A stretch of DNA of 64,000 nucleotides from Pseudacidovorax sp. (GCF_017991995.1 NZ_JAGOPN010000012.1:1-64000), one strand, 5' to 3'. Shown: positions 50,369 to 59,380, counted from the first letter of the stretch. Notes: generated from the sequence alone by a model not told the origin. Translations and numbers: made by a program.

Positions 50369-51720
50369 GCGAAGCGCTGCGTCACTGGTCGGCTGGCGGC
50401 GCCATGCTGGCCTATGCCGCGCTGTGCGCCGCCATCTACGCCAGACAACGGCGGCAGGCGAGGACGCGGGCTGCGGCGGCTGCGGGCCTGGCTGGCACAG
50501 CCGCCTCCCCGGTGCTGGTCGTGCATGCCACGCAGACGGGCCTGGCCGAGCAGTGGGCCTGGGTCACTGCAGAAGCCCTTCACCGCGGCGGCACGCCCGC
50601 GCGCGTGCTGCCCCTCAACGCATTGGACGCCGACCTGCTGGCCGGCACGTCCCGCGCCTTGTTCATCGCCAGCACCTACGGCGAAGGCGACGCACCCGAT
50701 GGCGCCAGCGCGTTCGCCGATGCGGTGATGCGCGAACCGGCCGCGCTGGCCCGCTTGCGCTATGCCGTGCTGGCGCTGGGGGACCGGCAGTACGCGCAGT
50801 TCTGCGGCTTCGGCCGGCGGCTGGATGCCTGGCTCCAGGCAGCGGGCGCCACGCCCGAGTTCGCCCGCATCGACGTGGATCGCGGCGATCCCGATGCGCT
50901 GCAGCGCTGGCACCAGCACCTCGGCCTGATCGCGCCTGCCGCCAGCGCTGGCGCCGAAGCCGCCTTCCACCCCTGGACCCTGCGCCAGCGCGAGCACCTG
51001 AATCCGGGCAGTCTGGGCGGGCCGATCCATCGCCTGCACCTTCAGGCACCTGCCGGCATGACCCCGCGCTGGGAGGCGGGCGACCTGGTCGACCTCCACC
51101 TGGACAGCGACCCCACGCGGCCCCGCGCCTACTCGATCTGCTCCATTCCCGAGGAAGGCGATCTGCAGCTGATGGTGCGGCAGACCCGGCATCCGGACGG
51201 CCGGCCTGGTGCCGCGTCGGGGCTGCTGACAGAGACGCTGCAGCCAGGCCAGTCGGTGCCGCTGCGGCTGCGCCCCCATCCCGGCTCCCGCCTGCACCCC
51301 GACGCGCAACGACCTCTGCTGCTGATCGGCAATGGCACCGGCCTGGCCGGCCTGCGGGCGCTGCTGCGCGAGCGCATCCGGCGCGGGCAGCATGAGAACT
51401 GGCTGGTCTTCGGCGAGCGGCAACGCGCGCACGACCGACTGCTCGACGACGAATTGACCGCGTGGCAGGCCGAGGGCCGTCTGGCGCGGCTGGACCGGGT
51501 CTTCTCCCGCGACGACGACGATGGCGCCTATGTCCAGCACCGCCTGCTGCGCGAAGCGGCACAGGTGAGCGCCTGGTGCGAGCGTGGCGCGGTCATCCAC
51601 GTCTGCGGCAGCCTGCAGGGCATGGCCTCGGCGGTGGACCTCGCGCTGCGCCAGATCCTGGGCGAGCCGGCGATGCAGTTGCTCCACCGCGAAGGCCGTT
51701 ACCGGCGCGACGTGTACTGA
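50365..51720 (+). CDS. Membrane-anchored flavodoxin-FAD reductase (CysJ-like)
   Basis: 451 residues: one N-terminal membrane helix (about 8-23), a flavodoxin domain (about 50-190; VLVVHATQTGLAEQWAWV, STYGEGDAP, LALGDRQYAQFCGFGRRLD), an FAD-binding domain (RAYSICSIPEEG) and an NADP domain (LLIGNGTGLAGLRALLRERI, then HVCGSLQGMA). This is the layout of cytochrome P450 reductase and CysJ. It overlaps apbE (GTGA). I infer it takes electrons from NADPH in the cytosol and passes them to the PepSY membrane protein. Confidence 0.88.
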   Translation: MSEALRHWSAGGAMLAYAALCAAIYARQRRQARTRAAAAAGLAGTAASPVLVVHATQTGLAEQWAWVTAEALHRGGTPARVLPLNALDADLLAGTSRALFIASTYGEGDAPDGASAFADAVMREPAALARLRYAVLALGDRQYAQFCGFGRRLDAWLQAAGATPEFARIDVDRGDPDALQRWHQHLGLIAPAASAGAEAAFHPWTLRQREHLNPGSLGGPIHRLHLQAPAGMTPRWEAGDLVDLHLDSDPTRPRAYSICSIPEEGDLQLMVRQTRHPDGRPGAASGLLTETLQPGQSVPLRLRPHPGSRLHPDAQRPLLLIGNGTGLAGLRALLRERIRRGQHENWLVFGERQRAHDRLLDDELTAWQAEGRLARLDRVFSRDDDDGAYVQHRLLREAAQVSAWCERGAVIHVCGSLQGMASAVDLALRQILGEPAMQLLHREGRYRRDVY

Positions 51721-51826
51721 GGCGCGGAAACACCGTCACGGCATCACGCGCGTGGGGCAGCGTTGCCGCAGGGCCACACCGGTGCGATTTCGATGCGCCG
51801 AGACCGCCTCGATCCCTCCAATCTTG

Positions 51827-51845
51827 TTGCGAGTCGTTATCATTC
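51827..51845 (+). promoter_or_regulatory. Fur-like box before the TonB-dependent receptor
   Basis: The sequence around TTGCGAGTCGTTATCATT holds a near-consensus right half (GTTATCATT) and a partial left half. It lies about 105 bases before the receptor start. Confidence 0.5.
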
Positions 51846-51950
51846 ACGGTGCTGCAGCATCGACTGCTGTGGCTCCTGCCAGCCACGCGCCCTCCCCGTT
51901 GCGCCAGCCAAGCGAAACACGCAACGCAATCAGCTTCCGGAGGGAATCCC

Positions 51951-54278
51951 ATGGCACAACACATCAAGAGCCGCAAACACGCGGTGCCGCGCAAAGCTGC
52001 GGGCTGGACCGGCGCCGCCGCCGCCACGCTCGTGGCCATCGCCGCGCCTGCGGGCGCGCAGACCGCCTCGTCCACCACCGATACCACCGCCAGCACCAGC
52101 ACGCTGCGCGAAGTCCGCGTGGAGGGCGCCCGCGAGTCGTTCAAGGCCGACACCGTCTCCTCGCCCAAGTTCACGCAGCCGCTGGTCGACACGCCGCAGA
52201 CCATCACTGTCATCAAGAAGGAAGTGCTGCAGGAGCAGGGTGCCAACACCCTGACCGAGGCGCTGCGCAACACGCCCGGCATCACCTTCCAGATGGGCGA
52301 GAACGGCAACACCTCGACCGGCGACGCCGTCTTCCTGCGCGGCTTCGACAGCTCCGGCAGCATCTTCGTGGACGGCGCGCGCGACGTCGGCACCGTCACG
52401 CGCGACATGTTCAACGTCGAGCAGGTCGAGGTGGTCAAGGGCCCGGCCAGCGCCGACATCGGCCGCACCGCGCCCACCGGCTACATCAACCTGGTGAGCA
52501 AGGTGCCGCAGGCCTCCAATTTCTTCGCTGGCAGCGTGAGCCTGGGTTCGGGCGACCAGAAGCGCGCGACCGCCGACATCAACCGCGTGCTCAACGCCGA
52601 GGGCACGATGGCCCTGCGCCTGAACGTGATGACGCAGGACAGCGGCGTGCCGGGCAGGGACGATGTCAAGAACAAGGGCTGGGCCATTGCGCCGTCCATC
52701 GCCTTCGGGCTGAACACGCCGACGCGGGTGATCCTGCAGTACCAGCACGTCAACCAGCGCAACAGGCCGGACGGCGGCATTCCCACCGTCGGCCTGAAGG
52801 GCTACTACCTGGACCAGTTGAAAGGCATCGGCGGCAATGGCCCGCAGCCCGACACCAGCAACTACTACGGCTGGCTGTCCGACCACGACAACGTGGACGC
52901 CGACATGTTCACGGCCCGGATCGAGCACGACTTCGACTCCGGCGTGAAGCTGCGCAACCTCACGCGCTGGGGCCGCACCGACCAGGACCTGGTTCTCACC
53001 GCCCCCTTCAGCAACGGGCTGCTGACGCCCTCGGTCACCAACCCGCTGACCTGGTCGACGCGGGTGCTGCCGCAGGGCAAGGGCCAGCGCAACGAGATCC
53101 TGACCAACCAGACCAACGTGACGGCCGAGGCCACCACGGGCAGCATCAGGCATTCGATCAGCGCTGGCCTGGAACTGGCGCGCGAGCAGCAGGACAACAC
53201 CACGATGGCCGCCACCATCAATGCGGCCAACGGCGTGCGCACGGTGTCGGCCGGGACGGTGTCCTACCAGGCCTACAACAGCCTGTACATGCCGAACCCG
53301 TACCGCGCCTTCGTGCCCGTGCTGCCCACCGGCGCCACCACCGAAGGCACGACCAGCACGGCCGCGCTGTATGCCTTCGACACGCTCAAGTTCAACGAAC
53401 AGTGGCAGCTCACGGGCGGCCTGCGCTGGGAGCATTACCGCACCCGCTTCACCAGCCTGGCCGCGCCGGTGAATGGTGTGCAGACGGCGCTCACGCAGGA
53501 GGGCTCGGACAACCTTCTGACCGGCAAGCTCGGCGTCGTCTACAAGCCGGCGGACAACGGCAGCGTCTACGCCGCCTATGCGACCGGCGCGCAGCCGCCG
53601 GGCGGCAACTTCAGCTTCCCCACGTCGCTGACCACCGCCAACGTCAACAACCTGAGCCTCGATCCGCAGAAATCCAAGACCTTCGAGCTCGGCACCAAAT
53701 GGGATGTGCTGGACAGGCGCCTCGCACTGTCGGCCGCCGCCTTCCGCACCACGAACGAGAACGAACAGGTGCAGGTCGACACTTTCGGCAACTTCGAGCA
53801 GTACGGCAAGACGCGCGTGCAGGGCCTGGAGCTGAGCGCGGTCGGCCAGATCACGCCGGCCTGGCAGGTCATCGGCGGTCTGGCGCGCATCGACACCAAG
53901 ATCCTCGAAGGCTCGCGTACCAGCACCACGCAGAACGGCGCACAGATCCGCTATTCGCCCAAGCTCACGGCCACGCTGTGGACGAGCTACAAGTTCCCCT
54001 TCGGCCTGACGGTCGGCGGCGGTGTGCGCTACGTGTCGACCCAGCAACGCTCCACCTCCACGGCGGCGATCACGCCCACCAGCTTCTTCCCCGAGGTGCC
54101 GAGCTACACCGTGTGGGATGCGATGGTGGGTTATGAGATCAACCGCAACGTCAGCATCCAGCTGAACCTGTACAACCTGGCCGACAAGTTCTACCTGGCG
54201 CGGGTGAACAACGGCGGCAACCGGCTGGTCATGGGTACGCCGCGCTCGGCACTGCTGAGCGCCAACTTCCGCTTCTGA
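51951..54278 (+). CDS. TonB-dependent siderophore receptor (Fiu/FhuE-like)
   Basis: Outer-membrane ferric-siderophore receptor of 775 residues. Signal peptide to about AGAQ (residue 37), TonB box region near [12 protein letters not shown], plug domain ([15 protein letters not shown], then [19 protein letters not shown] and [13 protein letters not shown]), then the beta-barrel, ending LLSANFRF with a terminal Phe. The plug and barrel pattern fits the catecholate group. A Fur-like box lies upstream, and a PiuC-type dioxygenase gene follows, the common pair with Fiu/PiuA. Confidence 0.92.
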   Translation: MAQHIKSRKHAVPRKAAGWTGAAAATLVAIAAPAGAQTASSTTDTTASTSTLREVRVEGARESFKADTVSSPKFTQPLVDTPQTITVIKKEVLQEQGANTLTEALRNTPGITFQMGENGNTSTGDAVFLRGFDSSGSIFVDGARDVGTVTRDMFNVEQVEVVKGPASADIGRTAPTGYINLVSKVPQASNFFAGSVSLGSGDQKRATADINRVLNAEGTMALRLNVMTQDSGVPGRDDVKNKGWAIAPSIAFGLNTPTRVILQYQHVNQRNRPDGGIPTVGLKGYYLDQLKGIGGNGPQPDTSNYYGWLSDHDNVDADMFTARIEHDFDSGVKLRNLTRWGRTDQDLVLTAPFSNGLLTPSVTNPLTWSTRVLPQGKGQRNEILTNQTNVTAEATTGSIRHSISAGLELAREQQDNTTMAATINAANGVRTVSAGTVSYQAYNSLYMPNPYRAFVPVLPTGATTEGTTSTAALYAFDTLKFNEQWQLTGGLRWEHYRTRFTSLAAPVNGVQTALTQEGSDNLLTGKLGVVYKPADNGSVYAAYATGAQPPGGNFSFPTSLTTANVNNLSLDPQKSKTFELGTKWDVLDRRLALSAAAFRTTNENEQVQVDTFGNFEQYGKTRVQGLELSAVGQITPAWQVIGGLARIDTKILEGSRTSTTQNGAQIRYSPKLTATLWTSYKFPFGLTVGGGVRYVSTQQRSTSTAAITPTSFFPEVPSYTVWDAMVGYEINRNVSIQLNLYNLADKFYLARVNNGGNRLVMGTPRSALLSANFRF

Positions 54279-54314
54279 TCGCCTGCCGCCGCCTCAGGCG
54301 CGCAGTCCCCATCC

Positions 54315-54338
54315 ACCCGGCCGCCTGGCCGGGTTTTT
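54315..54338 (+). terminator. Terminator after the TonB-dependent receptor
   Basis: 8-base stem ACCCGGCC with GGCCGGGT, loop GCCT, then five Ts. The dioxygenase gene starts 24 bases later, so part of its expression may depend on read-through or another promoter. Confidence 0.78.
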
Positions 54339-54361
54339 CGCTTGTCGAGGAGAACGACACC

Positions 54362-55042
54362 ATGATGGTCCATGTCCCCGAAGTCCTGAACCCCGAGCAG
54401 GTGCGGCAGCTGCGTGCGGCGCTGGACGCCGCCGAGTGGATCGACGGCCGCGACTCGGCGGGCCCGCAGGGCGCGCGGGTCAAGAACAACCGGCAGCTCT
54501 CGGAGCAGTCGCCCGTCGCCCAGGAACTGGGCGGCGTGATCCGCGAGGCGCTGGCCCGGCATCCGCAATTCTTCTCGGCGGCCCTGCCTCTGCGGGTGGT
54601 GCCGCCGATGTTCAACCGCTACGAGGGCGGCGAGACCTATGGCCTGCATGTTGACGGCTCGGTGCGCTCCCTGCCGGGCGGCGGCGGACAGCTGCGCACG
54701 GACCTGTCGTGCACGCTCTTCCTGTGCGACCCACAGGACTACGACGGCGGCGAACTGGAGGTGGTCGACACCTACGGCACGCACGAGGTCAAGCTGCCCG
54801 CGGGAGACCTGGTGCTGTATCCGTCGAGCAGCCTGCACCGCGTGCAGCCGGTGACGCGCGGCGCGCGGGTGTGCTCCTTCTTCTGGCTGCAGAGCATGGT
54901 CCGCGACGACGCCCGCCGCGGACTGCTGTTCGAGCTGGACCAGAACATCCAGAGCCTGCGCGCCCGCCTCGGCGAGACCGACGAGACGGTGGCGCTGACC
55001 GGCACATACCACAACCTGCTGCGGATGTGGGCCGAGGTGTAG
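54362..55042 (+). CDS. Fe(II)/2-oxoglutarate dioxygenase, PiuC type (PKHD hydroxylase)
   Basis: Oxygenase of 226 residues with the iron ligands His96, Asp98 (in GLHVDGS) and His159 ([11 protein letters not shown]) and the oxoglutarate-binding Arg168. The full-length match to the PiuC/YbiX family is clear. Genes of this type usually stand beside catecholate siderophore receptors, as here. Its substrate is unknown. ATG 54362 is preceded by GAGGAGA. Confidence 0.92.
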   Translation: MMVHVPEVLNPEQVRQLRAALDAAEWIDGRDSAGPQGARVKNNRQLSEQSPVAQELGGVIREALARHPQFFSAALPLRVVPPMFNRYEGGETYGLHVDGSVRSLPGGGGQLRTDLSCTLFLCDPQDYDGGELEVVDTYGTHEVKLPAGDLVLYPSSSLHRVQPVTRGARVCSFFWLQSMVRDDARRGLLFELDQNIQSLRARLGETDETVALTGTYHNLLRMWAEV

Positions 55043-55087
55043 CTCACGCCCCATCGAAGACACCCTTCTTTGCAGTGAGGATAGAGA

Positions 55088-55117
55088 TTGCGAATGCGAG
55101 AAATTCGTATTTATAAT
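55088..55117 (+). promoter_or_regulatory. bfd: bfd promoter with Fur-like box in the spacer
   Basis: TTGCGA (55088-55093), 18 bases, TATAAT (55112-55117). A near-palindromic 19-mer, AATGCGAGAAATTCGTATT (55093-55111), fills the spacer and fits the Burkholderiales-type Fur site at 16 of 19 positions. Iron would repress bfd by blocking RNA polymerase. Confidence 0.65.
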
Positions 55118-55160
55118 CGTCCAACTTCTTCCTCACAGCCAGCCAACTGCAGCCACCGCC

Positions 55161-55433
55161 ATGATCGTCTGTGTATGCCGCCGAGTGTCGGACCGCGAGA
55201 TCGTGCGGCATGCCCGTGCAGGCATGAGTTTCGACGAGATCCAATTCGAGCTCGGTGTGGCCACCCAGTGCGGCCGCTGCGAAACCTGTGCCCGCGACGT
55301 GGTGGCCCAATGCAGTGCGTCGCATCCGGTTGCCGCCCTTCACAGCGACATCGAACCCCGCGCGATCCAGCTTGCCACTGCCATCACGGAGAGCAAAGCA
55401 TGGAATTCGTCGCAGCCCTCGTCGGCGGCCTGA
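55161..55433 (+). CDS. bfd: Bacterioferritin-associated ferredoxin
   Basis: [2Fe-2S] protein of 90 residues that docks on bacterioferritin and helps release stored iron. The cluster cysteines are Cys4 and Cys6 (VCVC) and Cys37 and Cys40 (CGRC). The C-terminal tail is longer than in E. coli Bfd (64 residues). It has its own strong promoter with a Fur-like box, and bfr lies 8 kb upstream on the same strand. A small open frame overlaps its 3' end. Confidence 0.92.
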   Translation: MIVCVCRRVSDREIVRHARAGMSFDEIQFELGVATQCGRCETCARDVVAQCSASHPVAALHSDIEPRAIQLATAITESKAWNSSQPSSAA

Positions 55434-55471
55434 TCTTCGCCGGCTCGGTCTGGTGGGTACTGCGCCGCTAG
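55400..55471 (+). CDS. Possible 23-residue membrane peptide
   Basis: ATG 55400 has GGAGAG upstream; it would give MEFVAALVGGLIFAGSVWWV followed by LRR: one membrane helix with a positively charged end. It overlaps the end of bfd in another frame. I know no family for it; the well-placed ribosome site and the ideal membrane pattern are the only support. Confidence 0.3.
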   Translation: MEFVAALVGGLIFAGSVWWVLRR

Positions 55472-55537
55472 ATCCTCTTTTCTGATCTACGCTCACCGGC
55501 TCTGCATGCATGGCCGGGCTGTGTTTCTGGGTTGACC

Positions 55538-56254
55538 GTGTCGAGCCGCTTTTCCTCTCCCCCCTCTTCTCCCCTCGGCGTCTCCCGCACGACCTTGATC
55601 GTCGGCGGCGTGGTGCTCTTCCATGCCGCAGCGCTCTGGGCGCTGCAGAGCGGGCTCATCCGCAAGGCCGCCGAAGTGATCGTGCCGGTGGAGATCCTGG
55701 CGCAGATCATCGAGCCGCCCCGGCCGGCACCACCGCCGCCGCCCCCACCGCCGCCGCCCGCTCCACCGCAGAAGCAGGCACCCAAGCCTCCGCCCCGGCC
55801 GATTGCGATCCGGGAGCCCAAGCCGGTGCCGGCTCCCAACGCGCCCACCGGCGTGGTGGAGCCGCCGCCCGTCACCGCGCCGGCGCCCATGCCACCCGCG
55901 CCGCCGGCGCCTGCCGCCCCCGTCGCGCCACCTGCACCGGTCGCGCCGCCGGCACCGCGGCTGGTGGAGGTCACGCAGGGACAGACCACCTACGTGCGCG
56001 AACCACGCGCGACCTACCCGACCATGAGCCGCAAGCTCGGCGAGACGGGCACCGTGGTGGTGGCCGTCTATTTCAATGCCGACGGTATGGCCAAGCGGGC
56101 CGAGATCGCCAAGTCCAGCGGCTACGAGCGGCTGGACCAGGCCGCGCTGAGCGCGGCCATGACTGCGCAGGTGACGCCCTTCCGCCAGTTGGGCGGCGGC
56201 GACGCCCAGACGGTGTACCTGCTGCGCGCCCCCTTCAACTTCGTCCTGAACTGA
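55538..56254 (+). CDS. tonB: Energy transducer TonB
   Basis: Periplasm-spanning protein of 238 residues that powers outer-membrane receptors. N-terminal membrane helix (about 18-38, LIVGGVVLFHAAALWALQ), a very proline-rich spacer (about 60-145), and the C-terminal TonB domain (YPTMSRKLGETGTVVVAVYF, SGYERLDQAAL). The start is either GTG 55538 or TTG 55532. exbB and exbD follow directly, giving the complete complex next to the iron receptor. Confidence 0.9.
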   Translation: MSSRFSSPPSSPLGVSRTTLIVGGVVLFHAAALWALQSGLIRKAAEVIVPVEILAQIIEPPRPAPPPPPPPPPPAPPQKQAPKPPPRPIAIREPKPVPAPNAPTGVVEPPPVTAPAPMPPAPPAPAAPVAPPAPVAPPAPRLVEVTQGQTTYVREPRATYPTMSRKLGETGTVVVAVYFNADGMAKRAEIAKSSGYERLDQAALSAAMTAQVTPFRQLGGGDAQTVYLLRAPFNFVLN

Positions 56255-56273
56255 TCTTTTCGCTGGAGTATTT

Positions 56274-56990
56274 ATGGATTCCCAATTTGGCCTGATGCAC
56301 GTCTGGACGCAGGGCGACTTCGTCACCAAGGCCGTGGCCCTGCTGCTGCTGGGCATGTCCCTCGCATCGTGGATCGTCATCCTCGTCAAGGCGATCGACA
56401 TCGTGCGCTACAAGCGCATGGCACGGCAGTCCGGCAACTTCTGGCACAGCGAGGATTTCGCCGCGGCGCTGGACAAGCTGGGCAAGGACGACAGCAACCC
56501 CTTTCGCGTACTCGCGCTCGAAGGCCGCGAGGCCGCCGCCCACCATCGCAACACCAAGGCGCACCTTCACGACGCGCTCGACGTGAGCGACTGGATCACT
56601 CGCTGCCTGCGCAATGCCATCGACGAATTCACGGCGCGCCTGCAGGGCGGCCTGGCCATCCTGGCGTCGGTGGGCTCGACGGCGCCCTTCATCGGCCTGT
56701 TCGGCACCGTCTGGGGCATCTACCACGCGCTGCTGGGCATCGGCACCGCGGGCCAGGCCACCATCGACAAGGTGGCCGGCCCGATCGGCGAAGCGCTGAT
56801 CATGACGGCGCTGGGCCTGGCCGTGGCCATTCCTGCCGTGCTGGGCTACAACGCGCTGGTGCGCGGCAACAAGTTCGTGCTGAACAAGCTCAACAGCTTC
56901 GCCCACGACCTGCACGCCTACTTCGTCACAGGTGGCCGGGTGCAGGCCAGTGGCGAGGCGGCCACCATCCTGCCGCTCAAGAAGGGCTGA
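56274..56990 (+). CDS. exbB: Biopolymer transport protein ExbB
   Basis: Inner-membrane motor subunit of the TonB complex, 238 residues with three hydrophobic segments (about 17-38, 125-150 and 170-190). The MotA/TolQ/ExbB signature is SVGSTAPFIGLFGTVWGIYH followed by GEALIMTALGLAVAIPAVLGYN. ATG 56274 is preceded by TGGAG. It is four bases before exbD. Confidence 0.94.
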   Translation: MDSQFGLMHVWTQGDFVTKAVALLLLGMSLASWIVILVKAIDIVRYKRMARQSGNFWHSEDFAAALDKLGKDDSNPFRVLALEGREAAAHHRNTKAHLHDALDVSDWITRCLRNAIDEFTARLQGGLAILASVGSTAPFIGLFGTVWGIYHALLGIGTAGQATIDKVAGPIGEALIMTALGLAVAIPAVLGYNALVRGNKFVLNKLNSFAHDLHAYFVTGGRVQASGEAATILPLKKG

Positions 56991-56994
56991 TGCC

Positions 56995-57408
56995 ATGGCC
57001 TTCGGAACCCAGGACGAAGCCGACGACGTGATGAACGAGATCAACATGACGCCCCTGGTGGACGTCATGCTGGTGTTGCTCATCATCTTCATCATCACCG
57101 TACCGGTGATGAAGCATGCGGTGAACATCGACCTGCCGCGCGCCACCAACGAGCGCGAGGAGACCAAGCCGCAGACCATCCAGCTGAGCGTGGCCGCCGA
57201 TGGCAGCTACTTCTGGAACCAGGAAAAGATCGACGACGCGACGATGGTGTCGCGCCTGGCGGCCGAAGGCGCGCGCGATCCGCAGCCTGAACTGCACATC
57301 CGCGGCGACAAGGACGTGCGCTACGAACGCGTCGCCACGGCCATGGCCGCCGCCCAGAAGGCCGGCGTGCACAAGATCGGTTTCATCACCGATCCGACGC
57401 CGCAGTAA
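56995..57408 (+). CDS. exbD: Biopolymer transport protein ExbD
   Basis: Inner-membrane partner of ExbB, 137 residues. One N-terminal helix with the essential acidic residue in NMTPLVDVMLVLLIIFIIT (Asp23), and a periplasmic domain (PQTIQLSVAADGSYFWN, then HIRGDKDVRYERV). ATG 56995 is used; it gives the normal length. A terminator follows at 57449. Confidence 0.94.
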   Translation: MAFGTQDEADDVMNEINMTPLVDVMLVLLIIFIITVPVMKHAVNIDLPRATNEREETKPQTIQLSVAADGSYFWNQEKIDDATMVSRLAAEGARDPQPELHIRGDKDVRYERVATAMAAAQKAGVHKIGFITDPTPQ

Positions 57409-57448
57409 CTTCCTGAGACCCGTGCGGAAGGCGGGCGCATCCTGAACG

Positions 57449-57473
57449 AGCCGGCAGCAGCCGGCTTTTTCTT
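57449..57473 (+). terminator. Terminator after tonB-exbB-exbD
   Basis: 7-base stem AGCCGGC with GCCGGCT, loop AGCA, then a T-rich tail TTTTCTTT. Confidence 0.8.
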
Positions 57474-57575
57474 TGGCACGCCTCCAAGAGCGACCCCTGC
57501 GGGCGGCCGCGCCGGGCCGAATCGAGCCGGCCGGACCCGCTGGCGGTTTGCCTTCAAAAAAACTCATGACGACGA

Positions 57576-57605
57576 TTGCTTTTATAAGTGCGAATCGTTA
57601 TCATT
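57576..57605 (+). promoter_or_regulatory. hemP: hemP promoter region with Fur-like box
   Basis: AGTGCGAATCGTTATCATT (57587-57605) fits the Fur site in 17 of 19 positions. Candidate promoter: TTGCTT (57576-57581), 17 bases, TATCAT (57599-57604), so the box would cover the spacer and the -10. Confidence 0.68.
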
Positions 57606-57646
57606 TGCTCATCCGCTTCACCGATCCGATTCGAAAGGTCCATCCC

Positions 57647-57862
57647 GTGCAAGCCCAGTCCTCGCATTCCCAGAAAGTGCTCAGCCATCCTTCGCTCGAC
57701 CAGGGCGGCAGTGGCGCATCGGCACACATCACCCCCTCCCCGGCCCAACTGCTGCAAAGCAGCGAGCTGCTCAAGGGCCAGAAGACCATCGGTATCCTGC
57801 ACAACGGCTCGCTCTATCGCCTACAGGCCACCAAACTCGGCAAGCTCATCCTGACCAAGTGA
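57647..57862 (+). CDS. hemP: Hemin uptake protein HemP
   Basis: 71-residue protein whose C-terminal third (GILHNGSLYRLQATKLGKLILTK region) is the HemP signature. GTG 57647 is chosen because the Fur-like box lies just upstream of it; AAGG precedes it. In related bacteria HemP is Fur-regulated and promotes haem receptor expression. No haem receptor gene is next to it here. Confidence 0.88.
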   Translation: MQAQSSHSQKVLSHPSLDQGGSGASAHITPSPAQLLQSSELLKGQKTIGILHNGSLYRLQATKLGKLILTK

Positions 57863-57994
57863 TGCAGCGTCTGCCCCGACCGTTCATCGTGGGGCGACTC
57901 GAGGAGATCTGACTCTCCAAGGGTCGTTTTTGGCCAGCCAGTGTTCGACCAGCCACGCCTTTTTTTGCGCTGAACGCGTCTTGATGTCCAAACG

Positions 57995-58032
57995 AAAGCG
58001 CCCCGCCGGCATTGCCCGGCGGGGCGCTTTTC
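57995..58032. terminator. Bidirectional terminator between hemP and the HbpS-like gene
   Basis: A perfect 15-base stem (57995-58009 with 58016-58030), 6-base loop, T-rich ends on both strands. The two convergent genes share it. Confidence 0.85.
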
Positions 58033-58066
58033 ATGGGCGCGGCGGCCAAGGCCGCCGGCAGTCCTG

Positions 58067-58474
58067 TTAAAGGCCGATGGCCGCGATGCCCGCCTTGGCG
58101 ATCTGCGCGTCCTCGTTGGACTTCACGCCGCTGACGCCCACCGCGCCAATCACCTGGCCGTCCTTGACGATCGGCACGCCACCTTCGAGCAGGCCGTCCA
58201 CCGTGGGGGCCGACAGGAAGGCGGTGCGGCCGCCATTGATGATGTCTTCATAGACCTTGCTCTCACGACGACCGAGGGCGGCCGTGCGGGCCTTGGCCGG
58301 GCCGATGTGGGCCGACACGGGCGCGGCACCATCCAGGCGCTGCAGCCACAGCAGGTGGCCGCCGTCGTCGCAGATGGCAATGGTCACGGCCCATTGGTTC
58401 TTGACGGCTTCCGCTTCGGCAGCGGCGGCGATCTTCTTGACGTCTTCGAGTTCGAGAAAGTGCTTGGTCTTCAT
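58067..58474 (-). CDS. GlcG/HbpS family protein (possible haem-binding)
   Basis: 135-residue protein with the family core ICDDGGHLLWLQRLDGA, SAHIGPAKARTAALGRRES and GGVPIVKDGQVIGAVGVSG. Some members (HbpS) bind haem; others are of unknown role. No signal peptide is seen from ATG 58474. It is convergent with hemP, which fits a haem or iron link, but that is only context. Confidence 0.82.
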   Translation of the reverse strand: MKTKHFLELEDVKKIAAAAEAEAVKNQWAVTIAICDDGGHLLWLQRLDGAAPVSAHIGPAKARTAALGRRESKVYEDIINGGRTAFLSAPTVDGLLEGGVPIVKDGQVIGAVGVSGVKSNEDAQIAKAGIAAIGL

Positions 58475-58593
58475 GGGGCCGAAGAATACAGGATGCGTCC
58501 CCTGCGCCCCGCACCCCCGTGCGCCTGCAAGACCCCATGGTTCCAAAGGGCGACGCGCCGTCCGGATATGCCGGCGCTGCCCTTGATCTTTCC

Positions 58594-58599
58594 TAGAAT
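58594..58599 (+). promoter_or_regulatory. Candidate -10 (TAGAAT) of the Bax inhibitor-like gene
   Basis: TAGAAT 52 bases before the start codon; no clear -35. One of several TAGAAT elements in this window. Confidence 0.3.
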
Positions 58600-58651
58600 G
58601 ACCTGCAACTGCCCGTCAAGCAGTCCCCTCAACCCTTTCAGGAGTTTTGCC

Positions 58652-59353
58652 ATGAACGACAGAGCCCCCACCTTCGACACACCGGCCGGCTACGGCCAGG
58701 TGCTGCCCCAGGCAGAGCGCCACCGCGTTCTGCGCAATACCTACTGGCTGCTCGCGCTGAGCATGATTCCCACCGTACTGGGCGCTTGGCTCGGCGTGGC
58801 CACCGGCATCACAGCCGCGCTCACGGGCGGGCTCGGCCTGGTGGTCTTCCTGGCCGGTGCCTTCGGCTTCATGTTCGCCATCGAGAAGACCAAGAACTCG
58901 GCCGCTGGCGTGCCCGTGCTGCTGGGCTTCACCTTCTTCATGGGACTGATGCTGTCGCGGCTGATCGCGATGGTGCTGGGCTTCAAGAACGGCTCCGAGC
59001 TGGTGATGACCGCCTTCGCGGGCACGGCTGGCGTGTTCTTCGTGATGGCATCGCTGGCCACGGTGATCAAGCGGGACCTGAGCGGCATGGGCAAGTTCCT
59101 GTTCGTGGGCGTGCTGGTGCTCTTCGTCGGCTCGATCATCAATGTCTTCATCGGCTCCAGCGCCGGCATGATGGCGATCTCGGTCGCGGCCATCGGCATC
59201 TTCTCGGCCTACATGCTGTACGACCTGAAGCAGATCATCGACGGCGGCGAGACCAACTACATCAGCGCCACGCTCGCGCTCTATCTGGACGTGTTCAACG
59301 TCTTCCAGAGCCTGCTGGCCCTGCTGGGCATCTTCGGAGGCGAGCGCGACTGA
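58652..59353 (+). CDS. Bax inhibitor-1/YccA family membrane protein
   Basis: Seven-helix inner-membrane protein of 233 residues. Hydrophobic segments near 32-50, 54-72, 83-102, 111-131, 139-158, 162-184 and 207-226, with the family end region [20 protein letters not shown] followed by LYLDVFNVF. YccA members modulate FtsH. A TAGAAT -10-like element lies at 58594-58599 and a good ribosome site (CAGGAG) precedes ATG 58652. Confidence 0.92.
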   Translation: MNDRAPTFDTPAGYGQVLPQAERHRVLRNTYWLLALSMIPTVLGAWLGVATGITAALTGGLGLVVFLAGAFGFMFAIEKTKNSAAGVPVLLGFTFFMGLMLSRLIAMVLGFKNGSELVMTAFAGTAGVFFVMASLATVIKRDLSGMGKFLFVGVLVLFVGSIINVFIGSSAGMMAISVAAIGIFSAYMLYDLKQIIDGGETNYISATLALYLDVFNVFQSLLALLGIFGGERD

Positions 59354-59380
59354 CGCCCGTCCGAGCGCACTGAAACGGAA

